Of a DNA stretch of 64,000 nt, positions 48,528 to 60,859 are shown piece after piece. The stretch covers positions 91,939,235 to 92,003,234 of the forward strand of contig OY829326.1 in NCBI GenBank assembly GCA_963691655.1. The letters are read 5' to 3'. The position numbers and the translations under genes were made by a program. The notes under the pieces are model-generated. The model searched no databases. It was not told the DNA's origin and saw nothing but the letters and a program-made list of their open reading frames with translations. The stretch's first letter is position 1, and the number at the start of each line of letters is the position of its first letter. This stretch comes from Toxonevra muliebris. Lineage: Eukaryota > Arthropoda > Insecta > Diptera > Pallopteridae.

Positions 48528-49344
48528 TATATAAATAATAATTAATTCAAATTTTTAGGGGTAACACTTAAAAAATAAACCAATATGATTTTGGTGTACT
48601 CAGTTATGCCATTGACATTTGGAACAAGCCATTAAATTTTCTAAAAAATAATCATTATTTTCGGTCTCTGGAAAATAGTTACAATATTTTATAAGAAACC
48701 ATTAAGAAAATTTGCATTGCATTTTTATACACTAAGGCTACAACAAAGAATATAAATTGAGACACGAATTTCTTTCTCTCCTCCTTATTAATCTAATACT
48801 TGGCTGATTATATTCCAAGTCATTGTTTGGTAAATAAAAATCGTTCGTTGGGATACTTCCAAATCTAAAAATTTTGGCTTATGATTAAATCCCTTTGTAC
48901 TGAAGCAAAGTAGAATTAAGGCAAAATTTAATTTCGGCATTTTGTTTGCACTAAAAAAAAAATTCCACAGGAACTAAGGAGAAAAATTCGAAAAATTTAC
49001 CGAAACATATACTCATTTAGTGTCTTTTAGATTTAATTCACATAGTACCAAAATAAGTTGATAAATGTAGAAATCCGGAATGATTAAAACAAAATGCTTC
49101 GATAAAGTACCTTGAAGACCAAAAAAAATTAAAAAGTTGTACCTAAAATATCAAACCTGATGTGCATTAGCAGAAATGATTTAGTAGCCTGTTAAAAAAT
49201 AGGAATAGGGGAGAGTGAAGAATAGTGAGAGTACCAGCAAAATCTGTATAATATTATGAGAAAGAGACATGATGTCAGAGGTGCGGGTTATAACTGAAAT
49301 TATTCCGCAAGGTGACAAAATATAAAATCGTAAATTTCCATTCC

Positions 49345-49665
49345 TTAACACATTCGCGGACGTGAATGCTACAACATTATTTTCATGGTGTCACAATATG
49401 ACGTGAATGCTATAGCATTCAAATCTAAAATACAAATTCCGGTATTCAATACAATATAGCGTTCACATAATCCACAACAGAACTGATCTACATATCGAAG
49501 TAAACGCTTTAGTATTTAGTGTATATAACTAATAACATGTGATATTGTTAGAACTTTGGAAAAACCTTTATAATCAAAATTTAAATATTACGATTACTTT
49601 AGGAGAGCCGCCATGTGTCACTTTTTGCACCTCGATACAATTTTGAGTGTCCGGGAACGTGTTAA
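49345..49665. mobile_element. TTAA-flanked MITE, TTAACAC family, 321 bp
   Basis: The left end TTAACACATTCGCGGACGTG and the inverse of the right end, TTAACACGTTCCCGGACACT, match at 15 of 20 positions. TTAA is intact on both sides. Inside, GACGTGAATGCTA occurs twice (about 49358-49375 and 49397-49415), a possible subterminal binding repeat. Non-coding. Confidence 0.75.
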
Positions 49666-50639
49666 AAACTCATCAGCTTATAATGAAAATGTATTTAGGT
49701 TTGGTTTTGACTTTTAAAATAAACAACAACTAAGTACATAAGTACAATTCCGCATAATTTATCTTTTTCCAAGTGGCAAGTGACGGGAGTTAGCAGGCAG
49801 GACCAAAAATGAATAATTAATGTATTTATTTGGCAATATACAAATAACAAAAATAGTAATAATTTTAACAATAAGCAGCAGGTGTTTTTCACAATTTATA
49901 TTTGTCAACTTCATAATTGCTTGCATAAATTATAAATCTCGAAATAAATGTAGTTTTTGAAAAAAAAAATATATTTGTATTATGATGCCATTGCATTGTT
50001 GTTCCGTAGATGATTAACATTTCATTAATTTTACTATAAAACATAAATACAAACACTTTTCTTATAGGCAGAATAGTAATTGATGAGTAAAATAAAATGG
50101 TGGCCACAAGGCCGTATTTATAGGGGTTTTGGGGTTCTGATCCTTCAAATGAAATATGAAATTTAAGTTACACTATGCAACCATTCGATTTATTGTCTTT
50201 GACATGAAGTTTGACTTTGGAATTAAAAAAGAGGTGAAGCTGAGCAATCCTAATTATTTTCGATTTGAAACTGAGTTTGAAAATTAATAAAAAAATATTA
50301 GACTTATTTGAAAGTAAGGGGGATTTGGGCACACCAGTAATTGTATTTAATTTATATTATTTAAACATAAGTTTCATAAAAATTAATTATGAAAAAAGTC
50401 CTGGCTACGGCTCACATTGGGGCCGCTTCATATAAGTGAGTGCTCAAAAGTCGATTTTTAAAAAAAGGATTTAGAAAAAAAATTTAAACGCAATTATATT
50501 CATTAATAATTGGTGCATCGACTTCATTCTATTCTACCTCTTATAGTATAGAAGATATGAAGTGCCAAACTTGAAAAAATTAACCATTTTTTTAATATGA
50601 TCAACAAAGTTTTAGTTAAATCAATCTTGAAAGTTCTTT

Positions 50640-51420
50640 TTGTTTCCAATATCTTTAAATATTGAGAAACCCAAACTCGGGTTTGGTAACACAAATAATG
50701 GCAATGTAGCTTGTTTGTTTTTTCAAAATTATGAGGTGTGTTCATCCTTAATTGGTACGCCATTTTTATGGTATTTTGCAAACCATTTCGTCAGGACTCA
50801 AAATCAGTATCAGAAAATTTTAAGATTACTGCTTAGAAATTGCGCAGATATATCTGTGGTAGAAATGAAAAACAGCCTAACGCGGCCTAAGATGGAACAC
50901 ATTTTGTCATATATTTTTGATTATAAATATTAAACTGGTGTGAATTTTAAAATAATTTTTAGAATTATATATTGTTTCAAGAACCGCCTTTGATTTAAGC
51001 ATAGAATCTTTTGAATAGTGAATAGTGATAATATTTATATTCAAACCTATTACACTAGACTGACAAGAAAATAAACTTAAGTTGTTATTCCTTTTTACCA
51101 CAGATATATTGAACTATATTCATGGTATCTTATGCCAACCACTATGCATAAAATACTTAAAAGTGGGAGTGAAATGATAAAAATTGCACTACTACCAATA
51201 AGGATGCTTAGCGAGGAAGCACAGAAGTGTAAAAATACGAATTTCAAAAACATTAGGGAGAGATACAACAGAAAGCTTTAATAAGTTGTATGCGCGCGCC
51301 TTGCCGCTTAACTACAGCACAAGACTTTTTTTCCAGAGGTGTTAGATATGTTGGAAATAGAGGTGTCAGGCTTAAACACATCTGATATAGAATTAGATGC
51401 TGATTAGCAATTAAGGACTG
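50640..51420 (+). pseudogene. Remnant of a transposon-encoded protein, family unnamed
   Basis: The + strand frame 50640-50933 includes KPKLGFGNTNNGNVACLFF and YEVCSSLIGTPF. About 200 bp on, shifted frames give ALLPIRMLSEEAQKCKNTNF and NIRERYNRK, then FFPEVLDMLEIEVSGLNTSD. From memory these blocks (GxxNTNxGN...RFF, and LPIGxxSEEAQExxNKD...REHxxRK) belong to one widespread multi-copy arthropod protein of likely transposon origin. I cannot name its superfamily. Frameshifts and stops show that it is dead. Confidence 0.45.
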
Positions 51421-53436
51421 AATTTATTTTTTTTTATATGAATTTTATTATTTTTATATGAATTGTATTGCATTCTACCTCATTTTGCTTTCTTAAATTT
51501 AAATTACTACTTTATTTCAATTCAAATATTGTTTGATGTTATCTACTTTATATATACATAATTCTTTTAATGCTTCTTCAACTTTCATACATCAGACTAT
51601 TTCAAAACTTTATTCAACTTTTCACATTATGCATTCAAGTACAAATCTAAACACATACACTGGAAATTGAGCATTCATCATACGCCCCCTTAAACCTACC
51701 ATATTATATTGTAATTAAGAGCTTAAGGAATTTCAACTTACAACTTTAACCTAGGGTGTGTGTGTGTGTATATATATATATATAAAAAGCTAAAATGAGA
51801 GAGCAAAGTTTTGGCTTATAATTTTAGAAAATCTATTCAAATGCTCATTAGATTCACGAGTATTATCTATTCCGAATTTTCATTGTCTGCATTCAAAAAG
51901 AGAAGTAAATCTATTATTGAAAATATTAACATATTTATTTACATGCTGTTGAAAAGCAATATGCATACATTAACAAATGTATTTCGTACACGCAAACATA
52001 CATACAAATTAATCACAACTCATTAATCTAGAAAAACGTCAAATCATTTTGACACGTGTTTTCACATCAAATTAGAATTTTCGCATGTCATGAGATTTAA
52101 TCCAATTAAAACTTGAAGATGTTACATATACTTGTATATATTTAATAGAATAACAATAACATCAGAAAAATGAGAAAACAGAAAAAAGTATATTTTCTTC
52201 TTCGTCTTTTTCAGAAAATGTATCTGCTCTGTCAAATTACTGACAACAAAAACAGCAATACAAAGTGTTGAGTTGGATTAAAGGCACAACTTAAGTAATG
52301 TCAAAAAGAAATGAAAAAAAAAAACCGATACTTTTGAGCGAAATGAAACCGAAACTCAAAAGCTTAATTAGGCATAAATTCAAATATTTATGCATATATA
52401 CAATAATTTGTATATTTGTGTATGTGTGTGTTAAGACACGCTATAATGGTTGAAAAACAACAGCAACATTATTCATTTTCATTTCATCTTTAATGAATAA
52501 CTTATATTTACATAAAATTGATTTTTTGGTTTTCGTCTTCTTCTTCTCGTTCGTCTGTCTTTAATTACTGCAGAGGCGTAACAAAAATTAAATTAAGCGT
52601 AGCATGTAGAAGAAACTTGAGGAAACATTTTCTTTCATTTTTTTTTTTATTGATTTCTTTACTTATCTTTAGTTTACTTTAAAGTTTCCCTATAGGTTAA
52701 GGCGTCTTAAAAATAATTTGTAAAACAAAATTGTGAAATTAAAAGGAAAAGTCAAAAGTTTTAATGGTTTTTACTTCTGGAATATTTTTTGGTGTCATCT
52801 TTTTATTTATTTGTTGGTCTGCATATATACAAGAAATGTGTTTTACGAAGTTCATTCGCCAAACAAAAGAATTTGATTGAAAATACATGAATCATGTTTA
52901 TTTGGTTCATTACATTTTGTTAATCGTAATTAAAAATCACAGGAAAACACTCAGTCTCATCATGTCCACTAACAGGGATATAATTAATGCGATTTCTTCA
53001 ACAGCAAATTTTTGATGACAATTTTTTTGCAAATCGTAAATCAAGTACTTTTTTTTTTTCTTTCTTACTGCCGACTTTTATAAGTAAAGAATATGCAATT
53101 CTGCAGTATGAGATTTCTTTTTAACACGTTTCTACATATTAAGTGTCGTAGATCATAAATTGAAAATTTCCCAATAACACGTTATCACATGCATTTCTGG
53201 GTCAACCTTGGGAAGAATTTCTTAGTAAATGCGAAGTTATTTCAAAATTAAGATATTTTATTTCCACTTAATTACTAATTACAAGATTATTTTTCATGCT
53301 TAAAAGTTTTCGAGATTTTGTAATTACTATTTGTGAGTGAAAATAATTCCCAAAAATTACTTTAAAATTTAATTCGATCGAAAAAAATGATTTGTTCAGA
53401 TGTATAATTAAATTATATTTACAATGATATCTATAA
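51421..53436. other. Intron, no gene; GT/TA microsatellite
   Basis: GTGTGTGTGTGTATATATAT and following TA units lie at about 51757-51783. A (GT)n scrap is at 52420-52432. No coding domain or element terminus is recognised. Confidence 0.5.
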
Positions 53437-53871
53437 ACTATAGTTAAAGAAAAAAGAAATGTGGTGCTTAGGCGTCTACAAAAACAAGGTTCGCTAAAAG
53501 ATACTGTAGAGAAGTTGTGTGTAGAAAAGTTAATTCTGCCACAAGTGAAAGTCCGTAACGTGCGCCTTCTATCTGAGCGCAACAATCGAAGTAATGTAGT
53601 GGTGGAAATGGAGTTAGAAGAGATGGCTAACAAAATGTTCCAAAGTGCACATAAGCTGACAGGGACGAATGTCTATATTGAAAAGGATATGTCTGAAGAA
53701 AAGCAACAAACCAAACTGGCGCGAGATCGGACCCAAAAAATTTCGATGAGAAATGATTATATTCGAATTGGTACCAAGAACATGTTTTTCAACATTGACA
53801 AAGTGCTGATGTGTGGTGAGATGAAGGCTGAAATGGTGTTGAAGGACATGTTTAGAGCATATAGACATTAA
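53437..53871 (+). pseudogene. LINE ORF1 C-terminal part (RRM-like)
   Basis: The open frame has no credible start; it emerges from a stop at 53434-53436 and reads RNVVLRRLQKQGSLKDTVEK, which fits the first strand and helix of an RRM. It ends with TGTNVYIEKDMSEEKQQTKL and MRNDYIRIGTKNMFFNIDKV. The pattern YIEKDMSEEKQ resembles the FEKDLT-type block in L1-like ORF1 proteins, where ORF1p binds the element RNA. The N-terminal coiled coil or zinc part is missing, probably through 5' truncation. Confidence 0.65.
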
Positions 53872-53973
53872 ATATGAGAGTTTGTTAAAGAAAATATATT
53901 AAAAAAACTAAGTAAAAATAATGTTAATAGATTAAGTAGTAACATAGATAAAACTGATATTAACAACACTTGT

Positions 53974-56900
53974 ATCAAAATTTTAACATATAATGTTCAC
54001 GGATTGGAGAATAAGTGTCTGCATCAGGAGTTTTTTAATTATGTAAGGGGTTGCGTAATTTTTGCGTTATTAGAAACACACATTGAAAAAGAGAAAATTG
54101 GCAAATTTGGCAAACAGCAAGTTTGGAAGAGGAATTGGTGGAGCAGTTTATGCCATAAAAAATATCTAAGAAGCAGCTCACGATCATTCCACTTTACTTA
54201 CGTGGAGCTAATTGGGTGGAGGAGTTTGAAGAAGTGAAGAAACTATTCTTGCAAAGGGATATCATAAACCCAATTGTTATTGGAGATCTCAATGTTCGAA
54301 TCGGGCAGGACAGTCAAAGCTTGGACGAAGTTAGCAAGACGACGTTCACAGCTGGCTCAGAGTTAAGACAGTCACAGGACAAAATAGTTAATGCCAACGG
54401 TCGGGAATTCCTGAAATTTTGTGATAATTATGGGTTGGTTGTATGAAATGGTAGAACAATGGGAGATTCAGTTGGAAATTTTACATACATTAGCAATATG
54501 GGTAATTCGGTTAATGATATATGCGCAGTCTCGCATGAACTTTAGGAAATCGTTGAAAGCTTTAAAGTGGAAGAACAAATCTGGTCAGATCACTTACCAA
54601 TCCAAGTTACTTTAACCGCAAAATGTGATAAGATAGTGTCCAATAAATTAAACTTACTGCCTACGCTACCTTGGAATAACAGAAAAAAAGAAACGTATTT
54701 AATCCGACTCGATCACAATTTGGAAAGGATACGACAGCAAAAATCAGCTATAAGTCTGAAAGACTTATGTAGTGTAATTAAGTCCTCGCCTGATACAAAT
54801 ATGGGTGCAAAGAATTCAACAGATTTCCAGAGTAAATGGTTTGATTTTCAATGTAAATGTGCAAGAGACAAATCTTTTGTGGCATTAAATAAGTTTAGAT
54901 ATTCACAAGATCAGGATGACAAGAAGCATTACATTGTGGCAAAAAAAGAGTATGAAATTTTATGTGTGGAGAAAAAACAGCAATACTACAAAGAGCTCGA
55001 AAATAGCATAAACAGTGTGAACACTAGCAAGGAATGGTGGTCTCTTGTGAAAAAAATTAGAAATCAATCGTTCAAAATGGGAACAGACGTTACGGCATTT
55101 GCTTTTAAAACTTACTTTGACTCCTTACTGAACTCGACGCAACAAACCCTTCACATACATTACGCTGCAGTGCTAATTATAGATGATGACTTAGATAAGC
55201 CTATTACAGTCGAAGAAGTAAGAAACATTCTAGCTAAGGTCAAGCCAAACAAAGCGCCAGGAGAGGACAGGATCCCATTTGAGTTTTTTATCAATGCGTC
55301 GGAAAACTTTTTGATGCAATTAGCTGCAGCATACAATAAGGTGTAAAGGGATGAAAAAGTGGATGGATCTTTTGCAACTAGCATAATATTTCCAATATAC
55401 AAAAAAGGGGATGTCAATCAGCTGTGTAATTATAGAGGAGTCTCGTTCATGAATTGCGTAGCTAAAATCATGATGGGCATAATAAATGACAGATTGTCAG
55501 CGTGGGCGGAGAAACACAAAAAGATAAATGAGTTTCAAACTGGGTTTCGCAAGAACTACGCAACTGTAGACAGCATTTACAATCTAGCGTCAATAGTAAA
55601 TTTAAAATTTAATGAGAAAAAGAAAGTATACGCTTTTTTTGTTGACTTTAAAGCTGCGTTTGATAGAGTGCCTAGAAACTTACTTATATATAAATTACAC
55701 CAACTAGGAGTGTCCGCGACAATTGTGAAATTCATCGAACTGGTTTACAAAGATATAAAGGCGGCTATTTGGACGGAATGTGAAATCTCTGATTACTTCG
55801 AAACACATACTGGGGTGAAGCAAGGATGCCTGTTGTCACCTTTACTCTTTGCACTATATATAAATGATCTGCATGACTGGCTAGGTAGTGGTCTATATAT
55901 AGATGATATAAACGTACGTATTCTACTATATGCGGATGATATTGTCATACTGGCAGATGAGTCTACAGTATTACAGCTTATGATAAATCGTCTCGAGACA
56001 TACTGTACGCATTGGGGAATGGAGGTCAATCTAAATAAGTCAGAAATTATGGTTTTCCGAAGAGGTGGCAGGCTTGCAGCGAGAGAGAAATGGGTTTTCA
56101 AATCAGAGGAGGTTAAAGTGGTATCCGAATACAAATATCTAGGTGTCATTTTAACGGCAACTATGTCGTTCACCAAACATATAAATAAAAGAAGAGCAGA
56201 AGCCAAAGCAAGCATAAATTCAACCTGGACCTCCTTTATGGGGAAAAAACAAATATCGTTGAGCGCCAAATGGAAGCTGTTTTTGGCTGTTTGTAGGTCA
56301 ATCCAAACTTATGCTGCACAAATATGGGGGTTTTCTTGGTTTGATGATGCGGATCTTTTGCAGCGATATTTCATCAAGAGAATGCTAAAGTTGCCCGAGC
56401 AAACACCTAACTACGTTCTTTCGTTGGAAACGGAAGCTGAAGATGGGCATTTCTACACTCTAGACTTGCATCTGCGTTACATATATAGAACGCTATATGA
56501 GTATAGCGATAAAAGATTACCTCACATGCTGTCAACTAAAATAATAAGAAAGAATATCTTTTGGTATAGTGAGATGGTTAAACAAATGAGAGACTGTAAT
56601 ATAAACTGGGCTGATAGTCCGAAGACCCGAGAAGAATGGTACGGCAAATGCGTTGATCTAATTGTAAAACTAAAAATGAAAAGACTGCTAAAATACGAAG
56701 AAGCCGCAAGAAATAGCCGGGATAGACTCTATAAATATTTAGACTATTCAAAGGGTCATCTATATGGCGAGGAATGCTACTCACAAAAACAAATCTCCTG
56801 GATTATTTAAGCCCGGGGAGACCTTCTCTGGTTAAATGGAAATTCACACAGACGAGAAACTTCAAAATTGTGTAGTATGTGTAATTTGAAAGAAGAGGAG

Positions 56901-57098
56901 AGTTTGCAACACTTTCTAGGCAGATGCTCTGTATTTAATGAAATTAGATGCAGATACTTTCAACAATCCGTTTTATTAGAAAATGAGGTTATTGATATTT
57001 TAAATGGAAAAGAGCATGGAAATTGGGTTAGCCTATCTCAATTTGTAGAAAATGCCTTATTATATAGAAATTTTTTAATAAGCGAATTTAATGAATGA
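53974..57098 (+). pseudogene. LINE ORF2: endonuclease, reverse transcriptase, zinc knuckle
   Basis: It begins KILTYNVHGLENK, the first endonuclease block. After a frameshift comes FGRGIGGAVYAIKNI, then a deletion. From IIPLYLRGANW (about 54185) one frame continues to the end: GDLNVRIG (endonuclease), SDHLPI (endonuclease end, about 54589), NKAPGEDRIPFEFF, FVDFKAAFDRVP (RT palm), GVKQGCLLSPLLF, LLYADDIVILA with the catalytic YADD (about 55928-55960), KYLGVIL, and a knuckle CSMCNLKEEESLQHFLGRC (about 56865-56923). In-frame stops are TGA 54444, TAG near 54543, TAA 55344 and TAA 56808. All RT catalytic residues are present, so only the stops and the broken endonuclease prevent activity. Confidence 0.85.
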
Positions 57099-57559
57099 AT
57101 TTAATAATGCATATATTATAATATAAATGAATATACAAGCCTCCGACAGACGGTTATGTACCATGTCGAATTTATGTTCTTTGCTTTTCATTTTGTATCT
57201 TAATTTTAAGTATCTTTTATTAAAGTTATGTACTATATGAATGGGAAAATAAAGAAACATTTATCTATTTAAGTTTGAAAATTTGTAAACTAGTGTTATT
57301 GTTAAGGATGGACAAAAGATAAGACTTAATGAAACGGAAAATAATGTTTGGTATCCTTTTTTTTGTGCTTATTAAAGCTAGCAAAATCAAAAGTTTTAGT
57401 TTCCTGTCTTTGGAATTTGAAATCTGTTTTTTTCGTGCTTGACATTGGCCTCTCTAGTTATTTCGTACCCCATACGTAATTGAAGTAAGAACGCAAATAC
57501 TGTTCATTGTTTACCAAAATTAATTTTTTTAAGTTTGGTTTTGTTTTTTGAGTAACTGT

Positions 57560-57828
57560 GTAGAGACACACTTAGGCCAGAACGGCCCATCGTGAAGCCA
57601 CTTGATTGAACCTACAGTTCAACGCCAGCTCCGAACTGCAATGTGGCAATTTCTTAAGACTTGGTGGTTTCGCCATTGCCTACTTATACTTGTAATTCTC
57701 ATTCACTGCATATCGATGGGAATATAAAAAGGTTATAAGAATTAATCACCAGAGCACGATGGGAAGCCCACAATCTGCCAGGTGATAATGCATAAATAAT
57801 GCATTACCCATTAGACTATCGAGATCGT
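57560..57828 (-). mobile_element. SINE, long copy of the tRNA-Glu-like family
   Basis: On the - strand it starts GATCTCGATAGTCTAATGGG, the same head as at 29842 and close to the tRNA-Glu-like head at 41942-42014. The box B region is lost or replaced by TGCATTATTTATGCATTA. The body CTTTTTATATTCCCATCGAT matches the fragment at 10715-10765. The far end GGCCGTTCTGGCCTAAGTGTG matches the tail at 29842-29917. Thus it links all pieces of the family. Confidence 0.65.
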
Positions 57829-60165
57829 TAAATTTGTATTTAACTCAACAAGTTATGCATTTGGTTTAAAAGTTGACTATTGCTGTTTCAAAAACTTCTT
57901 ATTTATTTAAACAATGGAAGTCTTTATCACAAAAATGTGCAGCTGCTGGTTCACGCTAAATATACTTAACATTTACTAACATTGGGTAAAACTGATTTCG
58001 TTATTTTGCTTCCAAAATTATTAAAATTTTATCGGCCGGCGCACAAAAATTTTAAAAATTAAAAAAAAAAAAATCAAACTACAAATAGCAATTTGCTTTT
58101 TGTGCGTTATGAAATATAAAATAGGGATGAATGTACTAAGCTACTAAGTGCCAGTCTCAGAATATCGCCATATCATGTTTGAAAATTTATAAAAAACATG
58201 CGCTCTCTTTTTGTAACCACTCCCCAATGAACAATAAATAAATATGAATATATCCAAAAACCACAGTTACAAAAAAAAAAAATTATATTTAAACGAAGTT
58301 AACTGTTAATAGTTGATATTATTATTTACTACTTTTTGAAATTGTTGCCAAGCATTTGCCTTTTATATGCACCATAGTGAAAAACTATGAGCATATTGTG
58401 TCTCTTACTTACAATACTAGCAGCAGCAAAAACGTTACACATATGCACATTTATTTATCAGTATATTTTTCCCCATTTTGTTTCAAACTACATATATGTG
58501 TGGCGATATTTGCAATTAAAATGCAGTCACAATATTTCATCAACATTATGAATAAATATGTGCATATTTATATATAAGTTTATGTATGCGTAGTAGTATG
58601 CACTGGCGTATCCCAAGAGGGCGGGTGATAAAAACCCACCTTCCCGATAAATTTGGTATAACATCTATTATGAACCATATTGCTCGTCGATGAAACAATA
58701 TTTGAAGGAACAAAAAGACCACACTTCCACCTTCATCCCTCTTCCGCAACCACTACACTTACTATTTGTTGAATAAATGTTTGTATTTATAAACGCTTTG
58801 TATGTGACATGATTGCTAACCACACAACAACGATGGCAGGCACCAACAACAACGAGAACGAACGGATGTCATGGTATACTTTAAATATAATGATACGCTT
58901 TTCCGGTACTTTACCCACGATAAACCTCACGGGTGCAATATTTCAGCAGTAATAATAATTAATAAATGTTTCCCCGATTGTACTGAAAATGTGCAAGTGA
59001 GTGTGAAAGAGAGAAGGAAAGAATTAACACAAATGAAGGAAATCAAGAAACGGCGGTGGAGGAAGAGGAGAAAGTGAGAGAAAAGAGCAAGTAATTGCTT
59101 GCAATTTCGATGACGTACTTGTGCGCATTTGTGTGCGTGTGTGTAGTTAGCATACAGTATTAGGTATTAATTTCCGGCGCCTCAAAGTTTCATTTTAATT
59201 ACGTCAAGTGTTTGATATTTTTCCCCACTCACCCCTCATATACAAATTATATAATACCTGCATATATAAGTATTTAACTGTCTATGTGTAATGAACTTTC
59301 CATTTACATATAAATTAAATGTCACTCATACGCCATGCATTGCAAACTTTTTGCTGACTGCACTTAAGAAAAAAACTGAAATATGACAATTAAAAATTAA
59401 TTAAATGCACTCAATTTGTGTTAAGTTTTTTGTCTAACGTTTTGTTCGGTACTTTATTTCTGCTCCATTGTTTTGTGTACAAATGATGCAACAAAAACTG
59501 CAATGCATTTGTAAATGGCACGGAGAAAAAACAAAAGTTGTGTTCTGTTGCATGTTTCGTTTTTTCCCGATGTTTTTGCCAGCAACGCCACTTCACCGCA
59601 TACATACACACATTCATACAATAGTCAACAAGAAACATCAACTTTAAACAATTACCAACTAACCACGGCGAAGCAACAAAAGTCAACAACAGCAACTGTT
59701 GCTGTTGGCATATTCTTGGCACTTTGTTGTTGTGTTGTTCTGTGCATCCATTGTGTTTTCTGGAACTATTACATTTGAAAGTGATGAATGCAAATTACAT
59801 TCAAGTGGTAATAAGTTATTCTCTGCTCATTAGACTAATTGTGAAAGTTGCTGAAGACACAACGATGATTGCATGTTGCACATCTTTTTGTTCGATAGAT
59901 ATATGAACATATATACAGACAGCAAGTAGAAATACTAAGGGAAAACTTTTGAACTACATTTGAACAATGCTTTTTATTTAGTAAATAATTGATGAAATTA
60001 ACTTTTATTTTAGTATGTATGTAGATAGTTACAGCATTGGAATACAAAAGAAATTGTTTCTTAAAGAAAATGTTATTGTCTTACAAATGAATGAATGGTA
60101 AGATTCATGGGTTTTTCAGAGAACATTGCTTGACGCAAGCTATATCTCAGTCTACAACTGCATAC
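57829..60165. other. Intron, no gene; orphan transposon end near 58602
   Basis: CACTGGCGTATCCCAAGAGG at about 58602 has the form of a hAT-like or related terminus; no partner is seen. AC/GT-rich and GAGA-type short repeats occur at 59000-59150. A + frame at 59515-59778 is Thr/Gln-rich and ends in a hydrophobic run, but has no start context, splice support or family. Confidence 0.45.
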
Positions 60166-60859
60166 CAGTGATGAAAAAGTAGGTACAATTGTACCTTTTT
60201 TCGACTTTTTCAAACTACAGGGTACATAAGGTACAATTCGCTCATTTTAGGTGCAATTTGGTATTGTCCAAAATAAATTTAAAACTTAATTACAAAAAAA
60301 TATTTTGTACTAAGTACGTACTAAAATTTAATTTGTCTGTACTGTATTGCTTAACTTCAAAGCTGACAGCTCTGATATTGCTCTTTATAAAGGGAAAAAT
60401 ATTGCAAAAAGAATTTCCCAAATTCAATAAAGTTTATTAGTGCCAAAAGAGGGTCAAGTCATAAGAAGTTTTTTGAAATTTTTCAAAAACTTTATGAAAT
60501 GTAAACTTCTTATGACTTTGACCCTACTAATAAACATTATCCGATTTTGAAAGTTTTCTTTGCATTATGTATGTTTCCCTTTATAAACAGCATTAACAGA
60601 GCTTTGAAACTAATCTTAGCTGAATATTTTTGAAAAATCGAAAATTATGATCAAAATTCCGGATCTTTCTCGACCAGTGCGCGCCTTTATCTCCTCTCTT
60701 AGTTTCCAATTTGTAGTGCCATAAAAAAGTAATTTTTGTAAATGAAAATTAAATTTCGTACAAAAGCGATGAATCATTTTTTAGGTACATTCACGCTCAT
60801 TTAGGTACAACTTTTTAGGTGGATTAAGTACAATTTCAAATTTGGAAATTTCATCACTG
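60166..60859. mobile_element. hAT-like non-autonomous element, 694 bp, perfect 8-bp target duplication
   Basis: The element begins CAGTGATGAAA and ends TTTCATCACTG, an 11-bp perfect terminal repeat. It is flanked on both sides by CTGCATAC (60158-60165 and 60860-60867), an exact 8-bp duplication, the mark of hAT insertion. Repeated words GGTAC(A)ATT near both ends may be transposase-binding sites. It has an internal hairpin and no transposase. The perfect duplication suggests a fairly recent insertion. Confidence 0.9.
60451..60524. repeat. Long hairpin inside the hAT-like element
   Basis: GGGTCAAGTCATAAGAAGTTT and its inverse, AAACTTCTTATGACTTTGACCC, form a near-perfect 21-22 bp stem around a 31-bp loop. 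Outside it, GTTTATTAGT and ACTAATAAAC continue the symmetry after an interruption. A transcript would fold strongly. Confidence 0.8.

Larger units (their letters stand above)
53437..57270 (+). mobile_element. Non-LTR retrotransposon (LINE), nearly full coding region, inactive
   Basis: The element reads, 5' to 3', a truncated ORF1, then ORF2 with apurinic endonuclease, reverse transcriptase and a C-terminal Cys/His knuckle, then a 3' UTR with AATAAA at about 57248. ORF2 from about 54183 to 57098 lies in a single frame with only four stops, so it died recently compared with the other elements here. Internal deletion and frameshifts affect the endonuclease. I cannot assign the clade with confidence; an RRM-type ORF1, endonuclease and CCHC knuckle fit the jockey/CR1/L1-like part of the LINE tree. 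Target duplication was not found. Confidence 0.85.

Noticed and set aside
55793..56269. 158-codon - strand frame
   Set aside because: It is the antisense of the LINE reverse transcriptase.
59515..59778. 87-codon + frame with a hydrophobic C-terminus, considered as a small membrane protein
   Set aside because: It has no conserved start context, no neighbouring splice signals and a composition close to local CA/ACA-rich DNA.
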